Part shown: positions 43,696-54,933 of the stretch, piece after piece
Position numbering within the stretch: position 1 is the stretch's first letter
Layout of the letters: every line of letters begins with the position of its first letter
Source of the DNA: Massariosphaeria phaeospora
Lineage: Eukaryota > Ascomycota > Dothideomycetes > Pleosporales
Assembly (NCBI GenBank): GCA_011032825.1
Contig: JAADJZ010000016.1
Coordinates: 496,001 to 560,000, forward strand
Length of the DNA: 64,000 nucleotides
Direction of reading: 5' to 3'
Notes under the pieces: generated by a model
Database searches by the model: none
What the model saw: only the letters and a program-made list of their open reading frames with translations
Told to the model about the DNA's origin: nothing
Program-made: the position numbers and the translations under genes

Positions 43696-45814
43696 TCAAT
43701 ACAATTTATGGGGACGCCAGAACCCGCTGTCGACAGCGTTATCTCCCTGTTCTACGGTTTCGCTGCCATGTCCACGCCGATGACGATGTAGTTCTACAAG
43801 ATCCTCCACCAGCACATCATCCTCATCCTCATCCTCCACTGAGTATGGTAGTGTCTCTTCCGGCCGTCTGCCCCATTCCTGGTCGTAGTCTTCTACGTCA
43901 TCCTCTTCGTCGACATATGCACCGTCCGCATAGTAAGTATGCTCGACAGGATAGTTCTCGTCGGCCGCATACTGCTCGGCGAGGCTTTGTCTCTGTGCCT
44001 GCTGTTGGTAAATGCTCGGCCCGGAAAAGTTTGGCACTCGCGGCGGATAGATAATCTCAGCTCCTGCGAATCGCACCGAGGGCAACCTTTGTACGGCGGG
44101 AGTATGTCTTTGTAACCCATCCCTATGTCTCACATTAGTATATCCAGGTTCCACCATGTCTGCCTCGTACGACGTAGCGGCTCGACGTCTATCATTGAAA
44201 GAAGAGTTGCATTCCTGTAAGATTCTTCCCAAGCTCGACGAGCTTTGAGGTTCAATGTCATCTGCTGCCTTGTCCTTCATATCATTTTCAGGAGGGCCTT
44301 CCCGCATACGGCGTCCAGCAGGCTTCTGACTGGGAAAAGGAGCATGATTGGACTCAATGGCGTCTATGTGCTGTGAGGGCTGGTAGCGACCTCTAGTATC
44401 ACCGTCGGGTACGACCGGTGGCATCGAGGACGGGGACGCAGCCGGTTCGGACGTTCGAGTCTTGTCGGTACGGTCGACGAGGTTCACAATGCGTGGCGAA
44501 GAGGTGTGTTTTGGAAGCGAAAGAGACCGGGAGATGCGCTGATATGCTGGATTCGATGAGGATACTTGGAAGCGTCCATCACTACCGTCTGTTACGTGCC
44601 TGGTCACTGAGGGGGCTGCTTGTGAGTTCCGCACATTCCGACTCTCGGTGTCCCCCTCTTGTCGGTTGCTAGGCATTGAGTCTGGCTGACCAACGTTGAC
44701 AGTCAATCCTGCTGGAGGAGGCCTTGGAGTCCCACTAGGTGCCCGGATCGACTCCGACCACGAGACGTAACTCCCACTCTCAAGCCGCGGCCCTCTCCTT
44801 CCGAAGCCCAAGTATGGAGCTTTGTCGGATGATTCGACAGTGGGTATGGCGTTATCGGCCACTGACGATCGCTCCCGCTGCGGACGTTCGAGCTCTGGTT
44901 CGGCGCATTTCCTGCTGGCGCCCTCCTTCGCTTGGATATTCACGTCTCTCTCTGCTAGTGCGGGTCGTACAGAGGTAAAGTATGCAGAGATTTCTTCCTC
45001 CTTCGCATGTGCATGGTCCTTTTTGCGTTTCTTCTTCGACACCCCTGGCGGAGGGGCGGGCTCCGGTTGGCCTTTGTGCTTCTGCAAAAACTTCATCTCA
45101 GAAAAGACGAGGTCGGGGACTATAAGACGGATCAGTTAAGGGCTCATAAGTGCGGGGGCCCTGCAGACGGGGAGCTTACGGCCACGCCCCTTGACCGGCG
45201 ACGACACCCTCCCCTTGCTGAACAGACCCAGTTTCTCTGCCGGCTTCAACTGCGCCAATCGTCAGCACACCACCAGACAGCCAGAGGTATATCAGACACC
45301 CTACAGTCAGTCGATCCCTGGGAACGTTCTTGGCGTGAAAGCTCTGGACCATGCCAGCGCCTGGTTTCTCCGCCTTCTTGCGCCTTGACTTGCGTTTTGT
45401 TTTCTTTGATTCGCCCTTCCCCCGTCGAGGCAGATGCGTTCCCCGCTCCTTTATATCCTTCGAGGTGGGCTCGTAGCGCTCTGGCCTGGTCTTGCGTCGA
45501 GGTCTACGTGCATATGGCTGACTTGACGTGCTGCTTCCCGATGACCGGCTCGAGGACTTGGAAGCATCACTGCAGGCGTCCTCGTCTGCGCTCTCTTCGA
45601 TGTCGGACTTGTGCTCGACCGGGGACGCCTTTCTGCGGCGGGGATGCGCATCCAGCAGCGAGCTGTCCGACGTGCTGCGCTTCCGCCTGCTTTTCTGCTT
45701 GGGAGCCTGTTTGGGTTCTTCTCGACGAGGAATAGGGGCCAGACTGCGCTGCTCGGGGGGACTCGGGGGCTGCTGTGGGAGCACAGTCTCATCCAACCAC
45801 CTTCGAATATCCAT
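43696..45814 (-). CDS. Conserved fungal protein with basic middle and acidic tail
   Basis: Three exons: 45814-45305, 45249-45180 (70 nt) and 45119-43696, with 55- and 60-nt introns; phases give 667 residues. The function is not recognised. The N-terminus is MDIRRWLDETVLPQQ, followed by a very Lys/Arg/Ser-rich region (about residues 35-150) that could be a nuclear localisation or nucleic-acid-binding segment. The join over introns produces LGLFSKGRVSSPVKGRG then LPDLVFSEMKFLQKH, a block I have the impression recurs in fungal proteins of this type. The C-terminal half is Ser/Pro-rich with an acidic stretch (EEDDVEDYDQEW, EDEDEDDVLVEDL). No catalytic motif is visible. A regulatory or chromatin role is only a guess. 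Confidence 0.72.
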
Positions 45815-47862
45815 ACCAAGCTTAAGACGAGCATATATGCCCCCGACAAACGTGATGCACGCAGCTGACCGAGCGAGCCGTTCCGCGTGGAGGATCAAGA
45901 GACTGCAAAGTTTAGAGAGCCCGTTGTCGTCGTACCGCAGCCCATCGGGGAGCAGCCGGCAGCGGTGGTCGGCCAGAAGACAGCTCGATACGCGCAGAAC
46001 GGAGAAAGGGATTGGCTTTGTGTAACAGACTGGGAGAAAGCTGTTGCACGTCCGATGGAAGAAGTCAACAGCCATGGATCACACGTTATGGCGGGGGTTC
46101 TGGAGTGGAAGGCACCAGCATCGCCGTCACAACCTTGGAACCCACAAGGGAAGTCACGACGCCCGCTGGAACGGCCATACCGCAGTCGTCGAGGCAGGCA
46201 CGATCCGACGGTCGCTGTGCTTCCCGCGATCTGGTCAAGACGGCCCCTGCGGTGATGGCTACACCCGCGGACGCAGACCCGTCACGCCTGCAGCCGGCGT
46301 CTTGATGGAACACACGCTCGCCCCGACGTTCTGCTGCTGGTCTTGATGGCGGTGAATTTGTGTTTGGATGGTGCGCGAGGCTTGCCATGGCGGGCGCTGA
46401 TTGGCCGGACCACTCTTTGCAGAGCGAACGGGGCATGACGCAGGCGGCCGGCTCTGTCAGACCTGCTACGCATGGCGCGGAATCACAGGCAAACAGCGCA
46501 ATGCTAGTTATTAGCTGCTACCTACCAGGCAGGCTACGTAGAAGAGGTGAAGGATGAGGCTCCACGGCGTGAGGCATAACGTGCGCTGCGGAAGACAGTG
46601 CCGTCAACACACGCTCCTCAGTCCTCGCCCTACGAGTAGGTACCTGCTCGGCGTCGCGTACTCTTACACCGCGTGATGTTAATGTTAGACTCTGGAGTTG
46701 GGCTGCCGCTGCCCGGACGCACGAGCCGGGATCAGTCCCAGGCCAACGCCAGCGTCTCCATGCCCGGCAGCGAAGTTGCGCTGCGATAATCGCCTGGATA
46801 AGCATTCTTGGTACCGTCGTCCACACCCAGTAACGCCCGCCCGCCCTTCACAAAGGCGCGGCAGTTTGGTTCCTTTTGGCTGCGTGCAAACGACGGCCTC
46901 TTGCACGCGCCGCACTCCACACGCACTGCTAACGGCCCAATCATGCACCAGCGCGCCTGGACGGCACGCTCTGGCAGAATGTGAGAACTCAGCGTGGCGA
47001 ACCTATCACCAGATCGAGCGGTCGGTTTTTTGCACATAACGCACATCTGGCCCAGCGAGTAGCAGCCCGCCGTTCGCGGCCTGGGTGGCCAAAAGCCGCA
47101 TTGAAAACCAGACACGGGACACCTGGACTAGACCTGGCCAGCGTGCCAATATACGTCGACGCCGTCGTCCTATGCCCAATAATTGTGCAGCATCACCACT
47201 CCACTGCCAACTGCCAACTGCATCAGGCGCGGGCCCAGCGCGGAAATCTACACGGCGGGCGGCCTCGTTGACGGCGCATATGCAGTCCGTGGAGGCTGCA
47301 GACAATCCTCACCGTCCGGACCGCGCAGACAAGAACCGAGTCCGTCGTTTGCTCGACCCGCTGCCTTGCAATATTACCACACGGTGCCCCCCTGCAGTTC
47401 CCCGTCCCCCAGCGATTGCGCCAGCGATTGATCCAGCTAGCGCTCTTTGCCTAGGCCGGAGGGGTATTTTCCTTCGCATCTTTTCTGCCCCGCCATCAGC
47501 TGCTCAAACCCTCGACCCTTCCCTCTCCACCTCACCTCACCTCTCCACCAACCTCCTTCTCTCTCGGTTCCCTTGTTAACAACCCACGCTTCTCTGCCCT
47601 ACAGACAGCAATCGCCACAAACTCCACCAGTCCCCGCCTCGGTGTCTAAGACTAAATGTTCGTTCGTCATGTTGCTCCTGTTGCCTGCTATTCCGTGAAG
47701 CCACCATGGCCTCACTGCCCTCACTGCTTTCCTTGATCTCGACACTGCCGCTTTGGTACTTCCTTCTCCTACTCTTGTCTCGAGTCTTGTCCTGTCGCGC
47801 GTCGTCCCTTACCTCGAGTGCGTGAATTGAGACCGTGTAGAGTTCGTCCAACCCACATCATC
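45815..47862. other. Intergenic, divergent promoters
   Basis: 2.0 kb between divergent genes. The right part (47480-47590) is strongly CT-rich (TCTCCACCTCACCTCACC), typical of the leader of highly expressed fungal genes and fitting the following RNA-binding protein. Mid-region short ORFs are overlapping noise. No RNA gene found. Confidence 0.5.
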
Positions 47863-48686
47863 ATGTCGAAGCTCTTCATTGGGTAAGTGCCTTCCTCTCT
47901 CACCTAACGATCGAACTGACGAGTCTCAGCGGCCTTGCGTGGCACACCGATGACACGACACTGCGCCAGAAGTTCGAGGAGTTTGGCTCCGTTGAAGAGG
48001 CTGTAAGTGTTCTGCATCTGCGTCATGGTACGCATCGCCGGTCAAATGTATGCTTACGCAACGTCAGGTTGTCGTCAAGGATCGCGACACCGGCCGTAGC
48101 CGTGGATTCGGATTCGTCAGGTTCGCGCAAGATACTGAGGCCGATGCCGCCATGCAGGCCATGAACAACGTCGAGTATGTACCTCTCTGCCCAGCAAGTG
48201 CTGGACACTCTACCCTCGCGAACCGAACTCCGTGCTGACGAATAGCTAGGTTCGACGGACGCATGATCCGCGTTGACAAGGCATCCGACCGCTCCGGAGG
48301 CGGCGGTGGCGGTGGTGGATTCAGCGGTGGACGCGGTGGCGGCGGCGGCTACGGCGGCGGCCGTGGTGGTGGAGGTTACGGAGGCGGCCAAGGAGGTAAG
48401 TGAATCTTTGCACCCCATGTGGTTCGTCACTAATTCTTATTTACTAGGAGGCGATGGCTATGAGAGGGGCGGTAAGCGCAACAGTTCCAACGTACTGCTG
48501 ACTGCGCAAGTGCTAACTGAGTTCACAGGATACAGCGGCGGCGGCGGTGGCGGCCAATGGGGCTCCCAGCAAGGCGGCGGCGGCGGCGGCGGCTACGCAC
48601 CTCGCGGCGGATATGGAGGCGGAGGCCAAGGCGGCTACGGCGGACAAGATCAGGGCCAGGGCGGCGGCCAAGGCGGCCAGTGGTAG
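47863..48686 (+). CDS. Glycine-rich RNA-binding protein, single RRM
   Basis: Six exons: 47863-47882, 47930-48002, 48068-48174, 48250-48395, 48448-48471 and 48529-48686, all phase-consistent, give 175 residues. The RRM carries RNP2 (KLFIGGLAW) and RNP1 (RGFGFVRF), then (from about residue 85) a tail of GGY, GGR and GGQ repeats ending QGGQW. Such proteins bind RNA, often with cold-, stress- or mRNA-processing roles, and the RGG-like tail may drive RNA or phase-separation behaviour. Exon 5 is a 24-nt microexon encoding GGDGYERG. The splice sites are strong (GTAAGT, GTAAGT, GTATGT, GTAAGT, GTAAGC). Introns falling inside the Gly-repeat tail could permit alternative tails. Confidence 0.92.
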
Positions 48687-49665
48687 ATGTCTCCAACGGT
48701 TTCTGTGCGACTGATCGGCCTACTTTCTCTGCAGAGCACCTGCCTTCGACGATGTAACGGGCAACGGAAACTGGATGTATCGGTCTGAAAATGGGGCACG
48801 CCTGAAACTAATTAGGGATTTCTAGACAGGTTCTTCTCTTCACACTTCAATGGGTGCTGGGCGGCTCAATGAGCTTTTGCGATGATCTGATGTCCTGAGG
48901 GCAGGCTGGTTTCGAGATTGCGACTTGGGTTGGGACCTGATGATGAGATTGATACCCGTCTCTGAATCAGAGCGTACTCCTCTTTGTGTTTTGATCTACT
49001 TTCTTTAGTCATACACTCTCTGAAAATTGCGATTGCGTCTTCACAACATGCTCTACGAGTGACTCGGCGATGCATGGACTTCAGGTACGCCGTCGATGAG
49101 AGTGCGACAACAATCAACGCATAGGTGAAGTGCGAGCACCCGGATAGGAATAGCTCGCAGATACTCTGATCCCGGCCTCGGCTATTCTCCCCACAATCCC
49201 GTAAAGACTACCGTACGCAATAATCACAACACACACCCAATATCGCCGGCATGAAGCCAATATGGCAGCTCTACAACATCCGGAGTGTGCGCTGCGTGTC
49301 TAGCCGCAGGGCAGCGATACAACGGACAGGCCGACGCCGGGGAACAAGCGTCCTGCACTGTGATAGCCTCGCATGCATCGATGGGACCGCCAGCAGGCGC
49401 CTGGGCGGGTTGGGGCTAAATCGCCGAGAGGATCGCCGTTCGCTGGCAGCAGGAAAACTCAGTTCAGTCCGCCTGGCGCTTGCGGGAGACCTTTGACCTT
49501 GATGTCAACGATACCAACCGCACCGCCACAGACGTGACCCGCATATGGTTGCCTGAGCAGGATTATCGTGGCTGAAAATCAACCTCAGAGTCGGCTCAGA
49601 CCAAGAGTTCGGACCGCAGGCGCAGGCGCAGGAACTAAGCGCCCTCTCAGACGTCAATACGAGAA
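48687..49665. other. Intergenic
   Basis: 979 bp, 3' flank of the RNA-binding protein gene and promoter of the next. No gene or repeat recognised. Confidence 0.5.
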
Positions 49666-51958
49666 ATGCAAGACATCATGAAGAGTTGGAGTGGTCTAGA
49701 AAATCAGGAGGCGTGTAGGTCTCCACAAGCGCGGGATAGTAAAGCCCGATTTGTCGTTGCGCCGCTGGTGACGCTTCTTATCGTTGTCGGCCTGCTGGAA
49801 GCTTATTTTCCATCCTTGATCAGTTCAGTCCTGCCTTGGACTGGCTATCCGCAATCCGAAATATCAGCAAACCTATCTGACCCGTTTGACTGGTCTTCAG
49901 TGAGTTCTTTTACGATCCTGTGGTTGCTTGGGGCATGCAGATTCGTGTCGTGTTCTATGTAATCTTCTACGCCTATATCTCGACGTTTAATCGACCAAAC
50001 TTCCAAGAATTTATGCATATCCCTCGATTGTACTTGTATTGACTAGTTCTAGATTGAAGCAACGAAATATTTCGAGTTCCACTCCTGCTTTGGCAACTTC
50101 AAATGCGCTAAACTGGAGCTTCCTTTCGACCAATTCAATGGAACATACCCAGATAGCACTATCAGCCTCGCCATTGTCAAACTTCCGGCTAAAGTTCCCG
50201 TGGAAGATCCTAGATATGGTGGCCCTATTCTGAGCAATCCAGGGGGGCCCGGAGGACCAGGTGTTCTTTTCGCACTGCTGGCTGCTGAAGGGCTCCAGAC
50301 GATCGTCGACTCCCAAACTGAACCAAAACTCACAGCAGATGGAGTTGGGAAAGAACCGCTAGACGGAAGATATTATGATATTATCGGTTTCGACCCTCGC
50401 GGCATTGGTTGGACAGCACCCCGGGTCACTTGCCTGCCAGATAGTCCTTCGGCTTGGTCATGGGATTTGAGGGAAAATGCCGAGGGTATCGTGGGTAGCT
50501 CCGATGCTGCTCTTGGCCGACTGTGGTCTATGGTACATGCCTACGGTGCTTCTTGCAAGCAGGCTATGGATACTCGAGCCGGGCCCGATATCAAGCAATA
50601 CATGACCACCGCCGCTGTCGCCCGAGATATGCTCGACATCATTGAGCGCCACGCCGACTACGTGAATGATCAACTCGATGACGGTACTGCTCATGTTGCC
50701 GATCCACCAAAGCTTCAATACTGGGGTTTCTCTTACGGGACGTATATTGGCGCCACATTTGCTTCCATGTACCCGGACAGGGTCGGTCGTGTGATCCTCG
50801 ACGCTGTTGTGAACTCTGACGATTACAGCGCTGCCCTCGGTAAAGGCAGTCTCCATGATAACGAGAAGGTCATGAACTCGTTCTATACCTTCTGTGTTCT
50901 TTCCGGTCCGGAGGCTTGTCCACTTGCTACGGCAAACTCTACTGCCGAGGACATTGAGGACCGTGTGCGGCACATCGTCCAGTCGCTTTACCACAACCCG
51001 CTCGCCATCAGCTCCGCGCAGGGGCCTGAAGTTCTCACCTACTCTGATGTGAAGATGTTGATATTCGCCGCTCTGTATCAACCCACCGAATCCTTCCATT
51101 TACTAGCCGAATTACTAGCGGAAATTGAATCGGGAGGCGGGTTATACATCGATAATGTTTTGTTAGCTGCTCGCTTTCGGCACATCTACTCCTGTCCCGT
51201 GAACGGCTCTGAATCACATGGATACGAAGGCTTGAATATGCTGGCACTGTTCGCGGTACTTTGCTCTGATAGTGAGGACCTCACATCGATGAGCATCGGG
51301 GAGTTCGAGGACTATTGGCACGTGTTGGAGGGCATTGCGCCTACGTCGGGCTCGATCTGGTCGCTCCTAACACTGAAATGCGCAAGCTGGAAAGTCAAGG
51401 CTGTGCATAAGTTCAAAGGTGCTTTTGGCGGCAATACGAGCCATCCCATCCTCTGGCTCTCCAATACCGTGGACCCTGTGACGCCGTTGCGAAGTGCGAG
51501 AATTATGAGCGCTAGGTTTCCCGGAAGTGTGGTTCTTGTTCAGGACATTGCTGGGGTGAGTCTCACTGCTTCCGAGGGGGGTTTACCAGTGCATTACGCT
51601 TGACTGACTGATATTACAGCACTGCTCGCTCGCAGCGCCCACATCCTGCGTCCTTAGATACGTCAACGACTACTTCCAGACGGGCGCGCTCCCTGACCCG
51701 GACACGCTGTGCATTCCGCCAACCTCCCCGTTCTCTCTCAACTCTACGGATCCCAAGTCTCCGTTCTACGATCCTTCGCTCGGCAAGAAACTGCCGGTGC
51801 ACAATCTGGCGTTGAGGGATGAGCATGAAGTGAAACTAATGCATGCCGCCAGAAGGCTACAGCGGGTGAGTGCTTCGTTCGGGATGTTAAGGCAGGTTCC
51901 TGGTAATGAGAGGGTTGAGCGGATGTTGGTGAATGCCCACAGAGAGATTGAGTATTGA
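49666..51958 (+). CDS. Membrane-anchored alpha/beta hydrolase with TAP-like C-terminus
   Basis: Three exons: 49666-49899, 50053-51555 and 51620-51958, with 153- and 64-nt introns; all phases fit and give 691 residues. The N-terminal segment FVVAPLVTLLIVVGLLEAYF is a signal anchor. The hydrolase part has GFDPRGIGWT, a nucleophile elbow G-F-S305-Y-G, the Asp D552 in SNTVDPVTPL and the His H580 right after the intron, completing a Ser-Asp-His triad. The pattern (DPRYGGPILSNPGGPGG near the start, VNDYFQTGALPDPDTLC near the end) is that of TAP/proline-iminopeptidase-like peptidases in the S33 group. Likely releases N-terminal residues from peptides at a membrane; the substrate is not predicted by the sequence. 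The end carries Cys pairs and sequons for glycosylation (NGS, NTS, NST). Confidence 0.86.
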
Positions 51959-52550
51959 TGATTGAGAGGATAAGATTTAGAAGGGATTAACACATCGCCG
52001 TTATCTTGAAAATTATGGACTCCATACTTGTTGAATACTTAAGAGGGGCAAAATAGTAGACGTCATCTGCACTAACTTAAGACGGTAAGACTGTGCCAAG
52101 AGATCCGCTCTGTAGCGGGGTGAGTTCATCTACCGTAACGTCTCCTCCATCTCTAAACAAACAAACACGTGTAGCTCCGTCAACAAGTTCAACGAGTTTC
52201 AAAGATTGATCATGTATGGCTGCTTGGGCTGGGATCGCATCGGTATGTTGCCGTTGCGTCGTTATCCCTGTCCACCTGCAGCCTGTAAGCCGCAGCCTTC
52301 TCAGCTCGAGACCCCGCTGTCTACGAACTCTCACTGCTAACCTACTCACCTACACAGTCAGTTCAGTAGTCCCTCATTATCAACTTCGTTTTTCCATAGC
52401 GTGATCTCTACTAAGTCTTTTCCCTATCGCCCTAAACATTCGACCGAGCTCCCGGTGCAGCCTTGTCCATGCACGCGCTTCGGCGTCTCTCTCGCTCTCC
52501 GCGATAGAACAGACGATCGTTCTTTCATCAGTCACCACCGTTGGCAGCGA
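51959..52550. other. Intergenic, promoter of kinase gene
   Basis: 592 bp. Ends in a CT-rich tract (52270-52450) ahead of the kinase start. No further feature. Confidence 0.5.
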
Positions 52551-53994
52551 ATGGATTCCACGCCCCCAATTTCCAAAGACTGGGACTGGGCAGACCGGGG
52601 TACCCCCCACGTCTCCTTTGCAAAGGATGAACCGCTCCCGTTCCAGGAAGGCAGAGTACTGGGCCACGGCGTCAATGGCCCGGTCTGCGAAACGACTATA
52701 AAAGGGGTTCGCCTGGCATTGAAGAGGAAATTCTGTCGATACAAAGTGGGGCAAAGAGACCTCCAAGAGATCGCAATCATCAGGAAGCTTCAACATAAGC
52801 ATATCATTCAGTTGGCCGGTTCGTACACCCGCGGGCCATATCTTGGAATCCTACTGTACCCCGTCGCTACCTGCGACATGGCTACTTTCCTCGAGGATAT
52901 CGACTTCATGCAGAGCCATGAACCATCCAGTTGGCGCGCAGAGATAATATCCGAGTATCAAGAACGTAGGGCCCGTTGTGGCGAGATAAGTCGTTCCCAT
53001 CTCCTAGGAGATGATATCAGTATCGAGAGGTTGGAGATAGCTGCTAGGGCCAGACTATGGGAAAGTTATGGGTGCATCGCAAGCGCCATGGCGTATCTAC
53101 ACAGCAACTCTATACGGCACAAGGATCTCAAGCCGCTGAACATACTCCTCGCTCGTGACGGTCTCTGGATAACAGACTTCGGACATTCGTCAGATTTCTC
53201 CGACTACAGCGATAGCGCCACGAACGGCGGCGAACGAGGGACGCTCAAGTACTGTGCTCCTGAAGTCGCTGCATATGAGCGGAGCGGCCGTGCCGCAGAC
53301 ATCTTCTCGCTTGGGTGTGTTTTCTTCGAGATGGCTGCGTTGCGCCATTATTCACTGGAAGAAATAAAGGAACTCCGACCGGCCATGGATAGATCGTTTC
53401 ACAATAACCTTCATACCATCTTTGAAGCCCTCGGTGCTCATGGACGAACTGACCTTGACGACTTGCCCTTGGGTATTGCCCGATCAATGATGTGCAAAAA
53501 TCCGGCTGATCGCCCTACGATTGAGGACGTTGTTCACCACATTGGCTGGGTACAGGCCATGTCTGCCATCGAGCTGGAGACGTTTTCCGGCTTACAGTGT
53601 CGACACTTGTCTATACCCGCTCCGACCATGTATTCGTACGACCAAGAGCTAGTGATCACCATTGGAAATACCTTTCACGAATGTCGTGGCGAGCATATCG
53701 CAGTCGAAGGCGAGGAGCGCAACCAATTCCCGATCGTAGCCTTTGTCGAGTGCTTCCCAGCGGACTATCTAGAATGTGTGATATTCTTGCATGTCAGTAT
53801 CAACCATCCCCTTTACCTAACATAAAGCCTTGTCCTCACTAAATCATTGCCGCATAGTCTCCAAGCAGTCGCAAACCCTTGACCATGTGTTTCGAACCTC
53901 AATTTGCGAGGCGTTCGACCATATGGGGTACATATACTCTAGCCGTACTTCTGGTGTTCAAGCCTGGCCATTACGTCGACTCACCGCTTGCTAG
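52551..53994 (+). CDS. Protein kinase-like protein
   Basis: An ATG at 52551 (MDSTPPISKDWDW) is the first in-frame ATG. The kinase fold spans about residues 35-380: Gly-rich loop GHGVNG (38-43), Lys58 in LALKRK, Glu73 of helix C, catalytic loop H190-K-D192-LKPLN (HKD instead of the usual HRD), D209-F-G, and an APE segment (CAPEVAAYE, 236-238). Lys58, Asp192 and Asp209 are present, so activity is plausible. Residues beyond 400 (ECRGEHIAVEGEERN...) form a separate tail. The single-exon frame ends at 53825; a GTCAGT donor at 53793 with a CAG acceptor at 53868 (75-nt intron, 76-position) would join SQTLDHVFRTSICEAFDHMG and stop at 53994. I prefer this model but it is the least certain part. The substrate is unknown. 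Confidence 0.72.
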
Positions 53995-54933
53995 TCAAGT
54001 GCCATGGCCAGGTAGTGAGCCCCGTGCGGCCCTTCCTATGACTTGGGACCTACAAGTGGACGAACCGTATGCGTCAAAAGCTGGACGGGTACGTGTTCGT
54101 TCAGTCAGGCCACAACGGTAACAGGAACGCCTGACTGATGGATTCAACCAATGTCGAGAACACTATCCACAACATATGATAATGAAAGCTGCCGATGACG
54201 TTCTACCAATACCTTGGCTATTGTCGGTTGCCCTAATACTAGAATCCATCTGTTCCAACGTCTAATAGCACCGGGTTTTACGTTCAACTTCACTGTCCTA
54301 TTCTATGTCTCGAACACGCTTAGACTGGCTTCATACTCACTCTACTCCGAATCATCAAAGTACCAACCCTTAGCACAGACCCCTACTTCAAGCTGCAAAG
54401 CAGAAAAAAAGCCTCACGATAGCAACCGAGACACTAACTACGACATTGCCACGATGCTATGCTCAGGTATCTCACTCAGTTAAGGCTTTTCTCTTCTTTT
54501 TACTTTCTTGTTTCTCTCTCAGTGTCTCGGATATCCTATCAAATCCAATCCAATCATGCAACCTGATAAAAAGGAGAGTTTCCATCATCCAATGCTTATC
54601 CATGTCCATATGCCTGATCCGTATTCCCAATTCCTAACCTATACATATCCACCTAGAATATACCCATTTTCCGACACCCATGAAAAATGAAAAATGAAAA
54701 TGAAGCAACCAATACAGCAAGTAGAGTCTTTCTCCGTCTCTAGTCTCCACTAATATAGAGCAGAGCAGCCAGGACAGTGAAACCAAATATATATATAGTA
54801 TCAAAGAAAGCAAAAAAAAGACAGAGAGAAGAGAAGAACCGACAAAAAAAAGAAAAAGGGGGTAATACCAAATATCAGCAAGATAATTCCATCATAAACC
54901 AGACCCCGCAAATGGACATCTACAAAGCCGTGA
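53995..54933. other. Intergenic between convergent genes, A/T-rich at the end
   Basis: 939 bp. Includes an A-rich direct repeat (GAAAAATGAAAAATGAAAATG) at about 54680 and poly-purine runs at 54800-54870 (AAAAAAAGACAGAG and similar), matching 3' processing regions of the two convergent genes. Confidence 0.55.
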
